DNA from: Desulfovibrio oxyclinae DSM 11498
GTDB taxonomy: Bacteria > Desulfobacterota > Desulfovibrionia > Desulfovibrionales > Desulfovibrionaceae
Direction of reading: 5' to 3'
Length of the DNA stretch: 64,000 nucleotides
Assembly: GCF_000375485.1 (NCBI RefSeq)
Contig: NZ_AQXE01000005.1
Location: 124,001-188,000 of the forward strand
Shown here: positions 16,765 through 25,635 of the stretch, one piece after another
Position numbering within the stretch: position 1 is the first letter of the stretch
Layout: each line of letters begins with the position of its first letter
Notes under the pieces: model-generated
Database searches by the model: none
Told to the model about the DNA's origin: nothing
The model's input: the letters and a program-made list of their open reading frames with translations, nothing else
Position numbers and translations under genes: made by a program

Positions 16765-19677
16765 ATGAGTCACGGATTCGATAAGGTTCGCGAAATGGAA
16801 ATAAAGGAACTGGGCAGCGTGGCCCAGATCTGGCGTCACCGCAAGACGGGCGGCCGCGTGCTGTCCATGATCAACGACGACGAGAACAAGGTCTTCGGCC
16901 TGAGCTTTCGCACACCTCCCAAGGACTCCACCGGGGTGGCGCATATTCTGGAACATTCGGTGCTGTGCGGCTCCCGCAAGTACCCGGTCAAGGAACCGTT
17001 CGTAGAGCTGCTCAAGGGCTCGCTTCAGACCTTCCTCAACGCCCTGACCTTCCCGGACAAGACCTGCTACCCGGTAGCCAGCGCCAACCACGCCGACTTC
17101 TACAATCTGGTGGACGTCTACCTCGACGCCGCCTTTTTCCCGCTGCTGGACGAACACCGCCTGAAGCAGGAAGGCTGGCATTACGAGCTGGACGACCCCG
17201 AAGGCCGCATGAGTTACAAGGGAGTTGTCTATAATGAAATGAAGGGCGCATACTCCAGCCCGGACTCGCTGCTCTACGAATACTCCCAGCAGTCCCTGTT
17301 TCCGGACAACACCTACGGCCTCGACTCCGGCGGCGACCCCTTCGCCATCCCGGATCTGACGTGGGAGCAGTTCAGCGAGTTCCATCGCACCCATTACCAT
17401 CCCTCCAACGCCTACGCCTATTTCTACGGCGACGATGACCCGGAGAAGCGCCTCGAAATTCTGGACGAATACTTCAACCAGTTCGAACCGCTTACCCCGG
17501 AATTCTCTCGCGTGCCCCTGCAGACGCGTTTCGACAAGGCCGTCGAGGTTCGCAAGAAATTCCCGGCCTCCGCCAAGACCAAGAAGGGCATGTTCACCGT
17601 CAACTGGATGCTCGCGGAAACCGCCGACGCCAACCTGAACCTCGCCCTGCACATTCTGGAGCACATCCTCATCGGCCTGCCGTCCTCGCCGCTTCGCAAG
17701 GCGCTCATGGATTCCGGCCTTGGAGACGATCTGGCGGGAGTGGGGCTCGAAGCCGACATCCGGCAGATGTTCTTCTCCGTGGGACTCAAGGGCGTGCATC
17801 CGGCAAACGCCGTCAAGGTCGAGGCCCTGATCCACGACACTCTCAGCAAGCTGGTCAAAGACGGCATCGACCCCAAGGATGTGGAGGCCGCCGTGAACAG
17901 CGTGGAGTTCGATCTGCGCGAGAACAACACCGGCAGCTACCCGCGTGGTCTGTCCCTCATGTTCCAGTCCCTTTCCACGTGGCTGTATGACTCCGAGGAC
18001 GGCTCCGAAGGCGATCCGCTCCTGCTGCTGCCCTTTGAAGAACCGCTTCGCAACATCAAGACATGGGTGGGCGAGGGCGAAAAGATTTTCGAAGAACTCC
18101 TGAGCCGCCTGCTGCTGCAGAATCCGCATCGCTCCACCGTGCTGCTCGAACCCGATAGCGAACTGGGCAAGGAGTTGACCACCAAGGAACGCGAGCGTTT
18201 GGAAAAGGCTAAACAGGCCATGAGCGAAGAAGACGTGCGGCGCGTCATTGACGAAACCGCCGAGCTTCGTCGCCTTCAGGAAGCTCCGGACACTCCCGAG
18301 GCTCTGGCGACCATCCCCCGCCTGTCCAAGGACGATCTGCCGGAAGAGAACGTGCGGATTCCTTCCGAGGAACGCGAAGTGGGCGGCGTGACCTGCCACT
18401 TCCACGATCTGCATACCAGCGGCATCGCCTACGCCGATCTGGCCTTCGACATCTCGGGCGTGCCCGACGAGCTGCTCCCGCTGGTGCCGCTCATGGGCCG
18501 CGCACTCGTTGAGGCCGGGACGAAAAAACGTGACTACGTGGACCTCTCGCAGTGGATAGCCCGGACCACCGGCGGCATCTCCCCGCAGGTGCTCTGCCAG
18601 CCCGTGCTGAACTCGCCCGAAGCAGCACAGCGACTGGTTGTGCGCGTGAAGACCACCGGCGAGAAGCTCCCCGAGACCGCCGAAATCCTCAAGGAAATCC
18701 TCACCGAAGCGCGGCTGGACGACAAGGTCCGCATCCGCCAGATCGTGCAGGAATCCGTTTCCCGTCTGGAACAGGCGCTGGTCCCGTCCGGCCACATAAT
18801 GGTGGCCCGCCGCCTCAAGGCCCGCGCCCATCAGGCCCACGCCATGGAAGAGGCCATGACCGGCATCACCGCACTGGAAGCCCTGCGCACCCTGTCCGAG
18901 CGCGTGGAAAACGATTTCCGCCGAGTGGGCAAAGAGTTCGTCCGTCTGGCCGAGATCATCCTGCGCCGCGGCAACCTCGTGCTTAACGCCACCTGCGAAT
19001 CCTCACTGTTCGACACCGCCGCCCCGCTGCTGGCCGACGTGGTCGCCGCCCTGCCCGAAGGCGCAAGCGAACCAGCCGAACGCACCATGCCCAGCTTCCC
19101 GGAACGCGAAGGTCTCGCCATTCCCGCACAGGTCAACTACGTGGGCAAGGGCGTGAATATCTATGAACAGGGCATCGAATATCACGGCTCCATGAACGCC
19201 GTGTCCAAGTTCCTGCGCACCGGCTACCTCTGGGACCGCATCCGCGTCCTCGGCGGCGCCTACGGTGGATTCACCGTTTTCGACTCCGTCAGCGGCAGCC
19301 TGAACTACCTGAGCTACCGCGACCCCAACGTGGAAAAGACCATCGAAAACTACGACGGCGTGGTTCAGTATCTCGAAGGGCTCGACCTGCCCGACGGCGA
19401 CCTCGAAACCGCCGTCATCGGCGCCATCGGTGAAATGGATTCCTACCAGCTGCCCGACGCCAAAGGCTTCACCAGCTTCGTGCGAACCCTCACCGGCCAG
19501 ACCCCCGAGCATCGCGACCGCGTCCGTAAAGAGATCATGAACTGCAGCGCTGACGATTTCCGCGCCATGGCCAAGGCCGCCCGTGCCGTTGCCGAGAAAG
19601 GCGACATCGTGGTCATGGGCAACGAACCCGCCATGGACGTCTCCGGCCTGAACCTCGACATCAAGGAAATCGTCTAA
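16765..19677 (+). CDS. M16C zinc metalloprotease (presequence-protease-like)
   Basis: A 970-residue peptidase of family M16C (PreP / CYM1 type). The inverted zinc motif HxxEH is present at about residues 60-64 (AHILEHSVLCGS), and the third ligand Glu lies in GVVYNEMKGAYSS about 75 residues later. Four M16 lobes are expected, only the first catalytic; length matches PreP (about 970-1000). Such enzymes degrade short unstructured peptides inside a closed chamber. No signal peptide is seen, so it should be cytoplasmic. It is followed after one base by an ABC ATPase gene, an unexpected partner. A 265-bp spacer upstream carries its promoter. Confidence 0.93.
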   Translation: MSHGFDKVREMEIKELGSVAQIWRHRKTGGRVLSMINDDENKVFGLSFRTPPKDSTGVAHILEHSVLCGSRKYPVKEPFVELLKGSLQTFLNALTFPDKTCYPVASANHADFYNLVDVYLDAAFFPLLDEHRLKQEGWHYELDDPEGRMSYKGVVYNEMKGAYSSPDSLLYEYSQQSLFPDNTYGLDSGGDPFAIPDLTWEQFSEFHRTHYHPSNAYAYFYGDDDPEKRLEILDEYFNQFEPLTPEFSRVPLQTRFDKAVEVRKKFPASAKTKKGMFTVNWMLAETADANLNLALHILEHILIGLPSSPLRKALMDSGLGDDLAGVGLEADIRQMFFSVGLKGVHPANAVKVEALIHDTLSKLVKDGIDPKDVEAAVNSVEFDLRENNTGSYPRGLSLMFQSLSTWLYDSEDGSEGDPLLLLPFEEPLRNIKTWVGEGEKIFEELLSRLLLQNPHRSTVLLEPDSELGKELTTKERERLEKAKQAMSEEDVRRVIDETAELRRLQEAPDTPEALATIPRLSKDDLPEENVRIPSEEREVGGVTCHFHDLHTSGIAYADLAFDISGVPDELLPLVPLMGRALVEAGTKKRDYVDLSQWIARTTGGISPQVLCQPVLNSPEAAQRLVVRVKTTGEKLPETAEILKEILTEARLDDKVRIRQIVQESVSRLEQALVPSGHIMVARRLKARAHQAHAMEEAMTGITALEALRTLSERVENDFRRVGKEFVRLAEIILRRGNLVLNATCESSLFDTAAPLLADVVAALPEGASEPAERTMPSFPEREGLAIPAQVNYVGKGVNIYEQGIEYHGSMNAVSKFLRTGYLWDRIRVLGGAYGGFTVFDSVSGSLNYLSYRDPNVEKTIENYDGVVQYLEGLDLPDGDLETAVIGAIGEMDSYQLPDAKGFTSFVRTLTGQTPEHRDRVRKEIMNCSADDFRAMAKAARAVAEKGDIVVMGNEPAMDVSGLNLDIKEIV

Positions 19678-19678
19678 A

Positions 19679-20449
19679 ATGGGCAGGCTGGTACTCGACA
19701 ATCTCGGCAAGGTCTTCGGCGAAGGCGATAAAGCCGTCACCGCCCTGCAGGATATCTCCATGCAGGTGGAACACGGCGAATTCGCCGTCGTGGTAGGGCC
19801 GTCCGGATGCGGCAAATCCACACTGCTCAACATCGTGGCAGGACTCGAAAACGAAACCTCCGGCTCCGCCAGCATCGACGGACGACGCATCAAAGGTCCC
19901 GGCGCAGACCGAGGCATGGTCTTTCAGTCCTACACCCTGTTCCCGTGGCTGACCGTCCGCAAGAACGTGGAATTCGGCCTGCGCATCAAAGGCATCCCCG
20001 CAGCCGAACGCGCCGAAACCGCCCGCCACTACCTGAGCCTCGTGGGGCTTTCCGAATTCGAAAACTCCCTGCCCCGAGAACTCTCCGGCGGCATGAAACA
20101 ACGCACCGCCATCGCCCGCGTGCTGGCCAACAAGCCGGACATGCTCCTGATGGACGAACCCTTCGGAGCCCTCGACGCCCAGACAAGACTGCAATTGCAG
20201 GACCTCACCCTCGACGTCTGGCGCGAAGAATCCGCCACCGTGCTGTTTATCACCCACGACATCGACGAAGCCATCCTGCTCGCAGACAACGTCTACGTCA
20301 TGTCACGCCGACCCGGGAAAATTGTCGAGAAAATCGAAGTGGAAATTCCCAGACCACGAGATCACCGCATCTCGCTCACACCGGAGTTCTCAGCCATAAA
20401 AAAAGTCATCATGGAACGACTCTGGAAAGAAATCGACGGCGGCTCCTAA
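19679..20449 (+). CDS. ABC transporter ATP-binding protein (NitT/TauT type)
   Basis: A 256-residue ABC ATPase. Walker A GPSGCGKST (about 42-50), Q-loop VFQSYTLFPW, signature LSGGMKQR, Walker B MLLMDEPFGALD and switch His (ITHD) are all intact. The VFQSYTLFPWLTV sequence and overall form match the SsuB/TauB/NrtD group that energises import of sulfonates, nitrate or related small molecules. The permease and binding protein usually encoded beside it are missing. The gene starts one base after the protease stop, so the two are co-transcribed, and it ends at a strong terminator. It is not a good PstB. Confidence 0.9.
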   Translation: MGRLVLDNLGKVFGEGDKAVTALQDISMQVEHGEFAVVVGPSGCGKSTLLNIVAGLENETSGSASIDGRRIKGPGADRGMVFQSYTLFPWLTVRKNVEFGLRIKGIPAAERAETARHYLSLVGLSEFENSLPRELSGGMKQRTAIARVLANKPDMLLMDEPFGALDAQTRLQLQDLTLDVWREESATVLFITHDIDEAILLADNVYVMSRRPGKIVEKIEVEIPRPRDHRISLTPEFSAIKKVIMERLWKEIDGGS

Positions 20450-20464
20450 TCTCTGATCCATATG

Positions 20465-20503
20465 AAAAAAACGGCGCCCGCTCCAAGCGGACGCCGTTTT
20501 TTT
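20465..20503 (+). terminator. Terminator of the M16 / ABC ATPase operon
   Basis: Seven A, a stem of ACGGCG..CCGCT paired with AGCGG..CGCCGT, then seven T. Strong bidirectional-type intrinsic terminator immediately before the first 135-bp repeat. Confidence 0.93.
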
Positions 20504-20504
20504 G

Positions 20505-20639
20505 TGCCTCCGGCGGGCCCTTCAGGCGGACCAAAGGGGCGGGCCCCCTTTGGAAACCCTATGTTGTCAGCGGGGTTGCAGCTGTTGAGTCCATGCGACC
20601 GCACAACTCGCGTCCCAGCTGCAACCCCGCTGACGGGGA
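20505..20639. repeat. 135-bp repeat, copy A
   Basis: This copy and the one 398 bp further right are identical over 135 bp except for one base (C for G in the first stem's loop). The unit holds two palindromes: a short one (CCAAAGGGG with CCCCTTTGG) and a long one (GTCAGCGGGGTTGCAGCTG with CAGCTGCAACCCCGCTGAC, 19 of 19). No open frame of note. It looks like a non-autonomous, structure-forming repeat (REP/MITE-like) rather than a gene. Confidence 0.93.
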
Positions 20640-20902
20640 TTCAAAATCTTTGCGTTTTGGCTGACGAACTCCGTTAACAGAGTTCAGCTAAGCAGGACTC
20701 TCTCAACTCACTAATCACCTTTCAGAAGTTCCAACAAACCTACCACTCCCGCTTACCAAGTACCGCAGCAATGTTGATCAAGTCTCTTGCCGAGAGCGGC
20801 GGCGCACCCCCAAACAGCGCAGTTTTTGCCTTCTTTTTTCAGCGCAAGCAAAAAAGAGGGTCGGTCAACAGGCCGAAACCTGCATCTGGTGCCAAGCAGC
20901 AA
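20640..20902. other. Spacer between the two 135-bp repeats
   Basis: No gene seen. It holds a small hairpin (GAACTC with GAGTTC, about 20660-20688) and a run CTTTTTTCAGCGCAAGCAAAAAAG near 20833 that forms a weak stem. These look like further pieces of dispersed repeat sequence, not regulatory sites of a known kind. Confidence 0.45.
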
Positions 20903-21037
20903 TGCCTCCGGCGGGCCCTTCAGGCGGACCAAAGGGGCGGGGCCCCTTTGGAAACCCTATGTTGTCAGCGGGGTTGCAGCTGTTGAGTCCATGCGACCGC
21001 ACAACTCGCGTCCCAGCTGCAACCCCGCTGACGGGGA
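20903..21037. repeat. 135-bp repeat, copy B
   Basis: Second copy in the same orientation, one mismatch to copy A. The sequence after it diverges at once (GTTGTGG against TTCAAAA), which sharply defines the right end of the unit; the left end is the shared TGCCTCCGGCGGGCCC. No target-site duplication is obvious. Confidence 0.93.
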
Positions 21038-21198
21038 GTTGTGGTCTGTGTGTCTTGGCTGCACGGTTTGGAGCTGCTTAGGTTCGTCATATCCCTTAGA
21101 GCAAAAAAACGCCGTCAGCATATACGCCAAGCCGCCTCCGCACCTTAGCTTTCGGAAAGTCGAGTGCGGCTTGGCAAGCTAAATGTTTTTGGGAGATT

Positions 21199-21230
21199 CT
21201 TAAGAACCCTTTTGCAAAAGGGTTCTTAAG
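21199..21230 (-). terminator. Perfect 32-bp palindrome after the 3D-domain gene
   Basis: CTTAAGAACCCTTTT, GC, AAAAGGGTTCTTAAG: fifteen perfect pairs with a two-base centre. It lies 33 bp beyond the stop of the leftward 3D-domain gene and may end its transcript. Extrusion as a cruciform or use as a protein site is also possible. Confidence 0.55.
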
Positions 21231-21263
21231 CCCCCGGAGGGCCGTCGGAGACCCACCGGAGGC

Positions 21264-21704
21264 TTAGGGATTCAGGATATTGTCGGCCAGACGAAATTCG
21301 TCGCCTCGCCAGTAGGCGGTGGCTTTTTGCACGCCGAACTCACGGGCGGCTTGGATGTCGAGGCCGAAGTAGAGGTCGATGCGTTTTTTGAATCTTCGGT
21401 TGGTCTTGTCGAGGACGGTGTATTTGCCGTCGAAGGTGCCGAGGCCTTCGAGGTGGACTTCGGTTCTGTGGTCGAGTCCCATGGGGATGAGGTCACGGGA
21501 GACGGCTACGGCGCGCTGCCCGGGCTTGAGGGTATCGCTCCATGCGGCGAGGAAGGGTTGCGAGTTGGTTTGTGAGGGCACGGAGTTGTAGGCTGTGACG
21601 GTTACTTCGATGGAATCCCAGAGGTAGGGGTTCGGCTTGTTCCAGCCGAGGCCGAAGAGCACGGCTCCGAGCAGGGCAGTGATGGCGATGAGATATTTCA
21701 GCAT
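21264..21704 (-). CDS. 3D-domain protein, membrane-anchored
   Basis: A 146-residue protein with an N-terminal membrane anchor or uncleaved signal (about residues 3-21) and a 3D (Asp-Asp-Asp) double-psi beta-barrel domain. Family features are VTAYNSVPSQTN near residue 36, VAVSRDLIPMG and the acidic signature LDKTNRRFKKRIDLYFG. Related domains occur in MltA, YabE and YocH, where they act on or bind peptidoglycan. Here the domain stands alone, so it is probably a periplasmic cell-wall factor. It lies between the repeat region and rnhB, 51 bp from the latter. Confidence 0.78.
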   Translation of the reverse strand: MLKYLIAITALLGAVLFGLGWNKPNPYLWDSIEVTVTAYNSVPSQTNSQPFLAAWSDTLKPGQRAVAVSRDLIPMGLDHRTEVHLEGLGTFDGKYTVLDKTNRRFKKRIDLYFGLDIQAAREFGVQKATAYWRGDEFRLADNILNP

Positions 21705-21755
21705 GATGGCATCATACGATGCCTGGGAGATTTCGGCAAGTCGGTGAAAATGTGA

Positions 21756-22403
21756 TTACAGTCCGGGCAGTCCGGCTTGTTTTGCGGCGGGTTTTTCCGG
21801 GGCGACTTTGCCGAAGGTCATGCGGTGCATGCGGCATGGGCCGTGCTTTTTGATGGCTTCGCAGTGAACTTTGGTGCCGTAGCCCATGTGAGCGTCAAAG
21901 CCGTATTGGGGGTGTTGGCGAGCGAGTTTTATCATGACGCGGTCGCGGAAGGTTTTGGCAAGGATGGACGCGGCGGATATGGCGGGAACGGTGCCGTCGC
22001 CTTTTATCACGGCCTCTTGGGCGGTGTTGTAGGGCATCAAGTGGGCGGGGAGCGTCTGGTTGCCGTCGATGCGTATCAGTCGAGGTGTTGTGCGCAGGTG
22101 TTTCAGGGCTCGGCTCATGGCGCGGAACGTGGCCTGCAGGATGTTGACGCGATCGATTTCAGCTGGCCATGCGACGCCAATTGCCCAGAAGAGGGCCTGT
22201 TCGCGGACCTGATCGAAGAGGACTTCCCGCTTGGCGGCGGTGAGTTTCTTGGAGTCGGTGAGGTAGGGGAGGTCATAGTTTTCGGGCAGCACGGCGGCGC
22301 CAGCAACCACGGGTCCGGCAAGGCAGCCGCGACCGGCTTCATCTACTCCGGCGATGTGCTCGGGGAGCAGGGTGGCTGATTCGATCAGGGAACCGGGTTG
22401 CAT
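21756..22403 (-). CDS. rnhB: Ribonuclease HII
   Basis: A 215-residue RNase HII that cuts RNA in RNA-DNA hybrids and at single ribonucleotides in DNA. The catalytic acids are seen in AGVDEAGRGCLAGPVVAGA (D21, E22), RIDGNQTLP, and the YGFDAHMGYGT stretch near the C-terminus. Length is normal. It lies downstream of rplS in the conserved ribosomal/SRP cluster, a frequent place for it, but 300 bp and a weak hairpin separate them, so it may have its own promoter. Confidence 0.95.
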   Translation of the reverse strand: MQPGSLIESATLLPEHIAGVDEAGRGCLAGPVVAGAAVLPENYDLPYLTDSKKLTAAKREVLFDQVREQALFWAIGVAWPAEIDRVNILQATFRAMSRALKHLRTTPRLIRIDGNQTLPAHLMPYNTAQEAVIKGDGTVPAISAASILAKTFRDRVMIKLARQHPQYGFDAHMGYGTKVHCEAIKKHGPCRMHRMTFGKVAPEKPAAKQAGLPGL

Positions 22404-22631
22404 GGGCGCCTCCTGTGCGTGAATTATGCTGCGATGGCCGGGTGGGTGCGGTCATCATCGGCAAGAGCGGCACCCCGGGCGTGTCTGTCGGCGCGGCATC
22501 CTGAGGATACACGAAAACCGCCGATGCCCGTTCGGGCAGGCGGCATAGGCTGGCGTTCCTGCTGAGAGCATGGTGGTCATGCTCTCGCGCAATGCCGGGA
22601 GCTCGGTCTCGCATGGTCCACAAGCACGACA

Positions 22632-22668
22632 AACCGCCCAGAGCACTGCGGGAATGCTCAAGGCGGTT
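22632..22668 (-). terminator. Weak hairpin after rplS
   Basis: AACCGCC pairs with GGCGGTT, with an inner AGCA/TGCT stem. The T-run after it is poor, so termination would be partial. The remaining 230 bp up to rnhB show no gene. Confidence 0.4.
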
Positions 22669-22702
22669 GCCGAAATTCTTGCGGCGTCCGGGGCCGGGAG
22701 GT

Positions 22703-23053
22703 TTATTCCCAGTTGGCCTTGGACTTGATGCGGGCGGCCTTGCCGCGGAGCTGGCGCAGGTAGTAGATGCGGCTGCGGCGAACCTTACCTTCGGCAGCCA
22801 CTTCGACGCTGTCGATGAAGGGGCTGTGCATGGGGAACACGCGCTCAACGCCGACGCCGTCGGAAATCTTGCGGACGGTGAAGGTGGCGTTGGTGGTGCC
22901 GCGGCGAACGCGAAGGACCGTGCCCTGGAAAACCTGGATGCGTTCCTTTTCACCTTCGAGGATGCGGTAGTGCACCTTGACGGTGTCTCCGCCCTTGAAT
23001 TTGGGCAGGTCGAGGCGCAAGTGTTCGGCTTCGATCTTCTGAATGGCGTTCAT
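22703..23053 (-). CDS. rplS: 50S ribosomal protein L19
   Basis: A 116-residue L19 with the usual features: [20 protein letters not shown] at the N-terminus, the [14 protein letters not shown] core and a basic C-terminus ending KARIK-type residues. It sits at the subunit interface of the ribosome. The frame is open ten codons further upstream, but the ATG used has AAGGAG before it and matches the family N-terminus. It is the last gene of the ffh-rpsP-khpA-rimM-trmD-rplS operon. Confidence 0.97.
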   Translation of the reverse strand: MNAIQKIEAEHLRLDLPKFKGGDTVKVHYRILEGEKERIQVFQGTVLRVRRGTTNATFTVRKISDGVGVERVFPMHSPFIDSVEVAAEGKVRRSRIYYLRQLRGKAARIKSKANWE

Positions 23054-23076
23054 GTCAGTCTCCTTGTAACGAATAT

Positions 23077-24372
23077 TTACCAAATGTCCCCGAGCAGGCG
23101 ATCAATGGTGATGGCCACCGCGCTCCTAACGGACAGGTGATTGTAGTCGTCCATGAAACGGATGGGTCTGATAGTGCCTTCGCAGGCGTCGAGCACTTCC
23201 TCGGCCAATCCGTGCCCCGTTCCGAATACAAGCAGAACCGGGCGTGATTCCAACTGGTTGCGGACTTCTTCCACCGTCATGGGCGGTGGTGCCCCCTTTC
23301 TCCAGTCGAGTTTCGCAGACGTTGCCGCGAGCAGGGGTAATTGCCCTGTTCTGGCGGAAATGTCAACCACAACCTGCGACAAATCGTCTGAAACGGAAAC
23401 CAGCGACAGGGCTTCGGCCCGATCGGGGTTGACGCGGCTTCCGGGGCCGCTGGTCCAGTGGGCCAACAGCGAGCGCGCCAGTTCCTTCTGGTCCTCAAGC
23501 GGCGTGACGGCGTAGAATCCCCCAAGCGCATAGGAGCGCGAGACCCGCGACATGTCGTGCACGTCAAGGTTGGTCAGGGAGACGGCCACCTTTTGCTTGT
23601 GCTTGTTCCAGACGGGATAGTGCACCAGCGCGATGTACAGGTTCCGGCCCAGCCGATGCCGCGACAATTCGCTCAGGAAGTCGATATCCTCCTGCGCAAG
23701 GCCGGCTCCGTCCAGAAGGTCGGGCCTTCGCGACAGGGTCTGCGAGAGGGCCTGTTCCCTGCGCCAGCGTGCGACGCGACCGTGGTCGCCGCTCTTGAGG
23801 ATCTCAGGCACTTCATGGCCCTTGTATTCCACCGGGCGCGTATAGTGCGGATATTCCAGCGTTCCGCCGGAAAAGCTCTCCTCATCGCCGGAATCCTCGT
23901 GGCCCATGAAGCCGGGAACCAGCCTCGCCACAGACTCCACCATGCAGACCGCCGCGGCCTCACCGCCGTTGAGCACGAAGTCGCCCATGCTCACCAGTTC
24001 CACATCGTAAAGATCCAGCAAGCGTTCGTCGATGCCTTCGTAGCGACCGCAGAGGATGGTCACGTCCTCTTCCTGTGCCAACTCGCGGGCCATGGATTGG
24101 TCGAACGGTTTTCCGCGCGGCGACATCATCAGGATGCGTCCGGGCTTTTCGATGCTTTGCAGCGCCTGATCCAGTGGGTCGAGCATCATGACCATGCCGG
24201 GGCCGCCGCCGTAGGGGCGGTCGTCAACGGTGCGATGCCGGTCCGTGGTGAAATCCCTCGGGTCCACGTGATTGAAGCGCACGAGGCCGCTCTCTGTCGC
24301 CTTGCCCATGAGGCCGGACGAGAGGGGAGTCTCGAAGAACTCGGGGAAGAGGCTGACGAGGTGGAAATTCAT
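23077..24372 (-). CDS. trmD: tRNA (guanine37-N1)-methyltransferase TrmD fused to a second RNA methyltransferase domain
   Basis: A 431-residue protein where ordinary TrmD has about 245. The N-terminal part is a complete Trm[28 protein letters not shown] and the knot motif [15 protein letters not shown]. From about residue 245 a second domain follows ([20 protein letters not shown], later [19 protein letters not shown]), which fits the SAM-dependent RNA methyltransferase family PF09936, also SPOUT-like and found alone in other bacteria. The fusion is in one frame, with no sign of sequencing error. TrmD methylates G37 next to the anticodon to prevent frameshifting; the target of the added domain is unknown. 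Confidence 0.93.
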   Translation of the reverse strand: MNFHLVSLFPEFFETPLSSGLMGKATESGLVRFNHVDPRDFTTDRHRTVDDRPYGGGPGMVMMLDPLDQALQSIEKPGRILMMSPRGKPFDQSMARELAQEEDVTILCGRYEGIDERLLDLYDVELVSMGDFVLNGGEAAAVCMVESVARLVPGFMGHEDSGDEESFSGGTLEYPHYTRPVEYKGHEVPEILKSGDHGRVARWRREQALSQTLSRRPDLLDGAGLAQEDIDFLSELSRHRLGRNLYIALVHYPVWNKHKQKVAVSLTNLDVHDMSRVSRSYALGGFYAVTPLEDQKELARSLLAHWTSGPGSRVNPDRAEALSLVSVSDDLSQVVVDISARTGQLPLLAATSAKLDWRKGAPPPMTVEEVRNQLESRPVLLVFGTGHGLAEEVLDACEGTIRPIRFMDDYNHLSVRSAVAITIDRLLGDIW

Positions 24373-24414
24373 GGATGAGCCGGAGCGTGAAAAGGTTGTG
24401 AGGAAAGGGTCGCG

Positions 24415-24966
24415 CTAGTCGGTGCAGACGTCGGCGAGCCCTTCGGGCGGATCGACGACGATGCGCTTGTCGTCAAGGTCGATGTCCAGAACGAATTCGG
24501 GAACAGCGGGCAGGAGCAGTTCGCGTCCTTCGGGCGTGGTGATGCTCCAGGTGTCCTGTTGCGGTGTCTCGATGAATCCGGTGAGCACGCCGAGGGGAGC
24601 CCCATCAGGCAGTACCACGTCGCATCCTTCAAGCTCGTGCAGGTAGACTTCGTCCTCGTCCGGCGGCGGCAGATCGCGTTTTCGCACCTGCACGTCCGCC
24701 CCTCTCAGGCCTTCGGCCGCAGTGCGGTCATCAACGCCTTCGAGGGTCACGAGAACCAGCCCCTTGTGCATCCGCCACTTGGCAACAGTATACCGTTTGG
24801 GCCGCCTGCCTCCCATATCGAGAAACACGCGGTCCACTTCGTCAAACAGCGAAGGGGAGTCAGCATACAGACGCATGCTGAACTCCCCGCGGATGCCATG
24901 CGGTTTGACCACCCTGCCGACGGTCACAAAGGACTTGTCGGGGGCGGGCCTGGCGGCTGCGGTCAT
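24415..24966 (-). CDS. rimM: 16S rRNA processing protein RimM
   Basis: A 183-residue RimM that helps mature the 30S head and binds S19. The N-terminal beta-barrel starts VTVGRVVKPHGIRGEFSM, and the C-terminal PRC-barrel contains LLLPAVPEFVLDIDLDDKRI. Length is standard. It lies between khpA (6-bp gap) and trmD (42-bp gap) in the usual rpsP-rimM-trmD-rplS order. Confidence 0.96.
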   Translation of the reverse strand: MTAAARPAPDKSFVTVGRVVKPHGIRGEFSMRLYADSPSLFDEVDRVFLDMGGRRPKRYTVAKWRMHKGLVLVTLEGVDDRTAAEGLRGADVQVRKRDLPPPDEDEVYLHELEGCDVVLPDGAPLGVLTGFIETPQQDTWSITTPEGRELLLPAVPEFVLDIDLDDKRIVVDPPEGLADVCTD

Positions 24967-24972
24967 GGTCTC

Positions 24973-25206
24973 CTACTCGAGGATTTCCAGAACGGCGCGC
25001 TTTCTGGCCTTGGTGGACGCAGCACCCAGAAGGGTGCGCATCGCACGTGCGGTGCGGCCCTGCTTGCCGATGACCTTGCCGAGGTCTTCCTTGGCGACCT
25101 TCAGCTCAATCACAGACGTCTGCTCGCCTTCGACTTCGGAAACCTGTACTTCGTCCGGGTTGTCCACGAGGGCTTTGGCAATGAACTCAATAAGTTCCTT
25201 CAGCAT
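24973..25206 (-). CDS. khpA: KH-domain RNA-binding protein KhpA
   Basis: A 77-residue single KH domain with the RNA-contacting GxxG loop in [20 protein letters not shown]. KhpA proteins (YlqC) bind many RNAs and, with KhpB, affect cell division and translation in other bacteria. Placement between rpsP and rimM is the classic one for this gene. The preceding intergenic space of 90 bp to rpsP shows no terminator. Confidence 0.94.
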   Translation of the reverse strand: MLKELIEFIAKALVDNPDEVQVSEVEGEQTSVIELKVAKEDLGKVIGKQGRTARAMRTLLGAASTKARKRAVLEILE

Positions 25207-25296
25207 GATCTACCTCCGATTCAGGCGGTGCGATGTGAGAGCGCCTACGAACATGAAGTTCCGCCAAACAAGCCCGGACCAGTAGCGCCGCAACAA

Positions 25297-25536
25297 CTAC
25301 TTTCCGGCCTGCTTGAGCAGGGAACGAACGGTATTGGACAAAGTGGCGCCTTCGTTGACCCACTTCTCGACCTTTTCCTTGTCGATCTTGACATCTGCGG
25401 GTTCGACCATCGGGTTGTAGTGTCCGAGGTACTCCACCGGACGACCGTCGCGACGGGTTTTGCTGTCGAGTGCGACGACGCGGTAGAACGGACGCTTTTT
25501 GGAACCCATGCGGGTCAGTCGAATAGTCATAGCCAT
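25297..25536 (-). CDS. rpsP: 30S ribosomal protein S16
   Basis: A 79-residue S16 with the typical start [20 protein letters not shown] and the GHYNPM motif; needed for 30S assembly. It follows ffh by 99 bp and leads into khpA, in the normal gene order. Confidence 0.97.
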   Translation of the reverse strand: MAMTIRLTRMGSKKRPFYRVVALDSKTRRDGRPVEYLGHYNPMVEPADVKIDKEKVEKWVNEGATLSNTVRSLLKQAGK

Positions 25537-25635
25537 GGTGTCAATACCCCCAGTTTTTATTCTTTACGTTTTAAGCCAGTCTTTGGCAAGTAATCACCGT
25601 TATTTTCGAAGCTCTCCGCAAAAGCGGCGCAAAAA

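Noticed and set aside
16507-18840. 777-codon open frame opposite the M16 protease
   Set aside because: Antisense to a well-supported protease gene, no recognisable protein, explained by codon bias.
19679-20449. ABC ATPase considered as the missing PstB
   Set aside because: Its Q-loop and overall sequence fit the NitT/TauT group, it lies on the opposite strand over 4 kb from pstS, and it is co-transcribed with a protease.
20505-21037. CRISPR-like array
   Set aside because: Only two units, each 135 bp and internally palindromic, with a 263-bp spacer; no cas genes.
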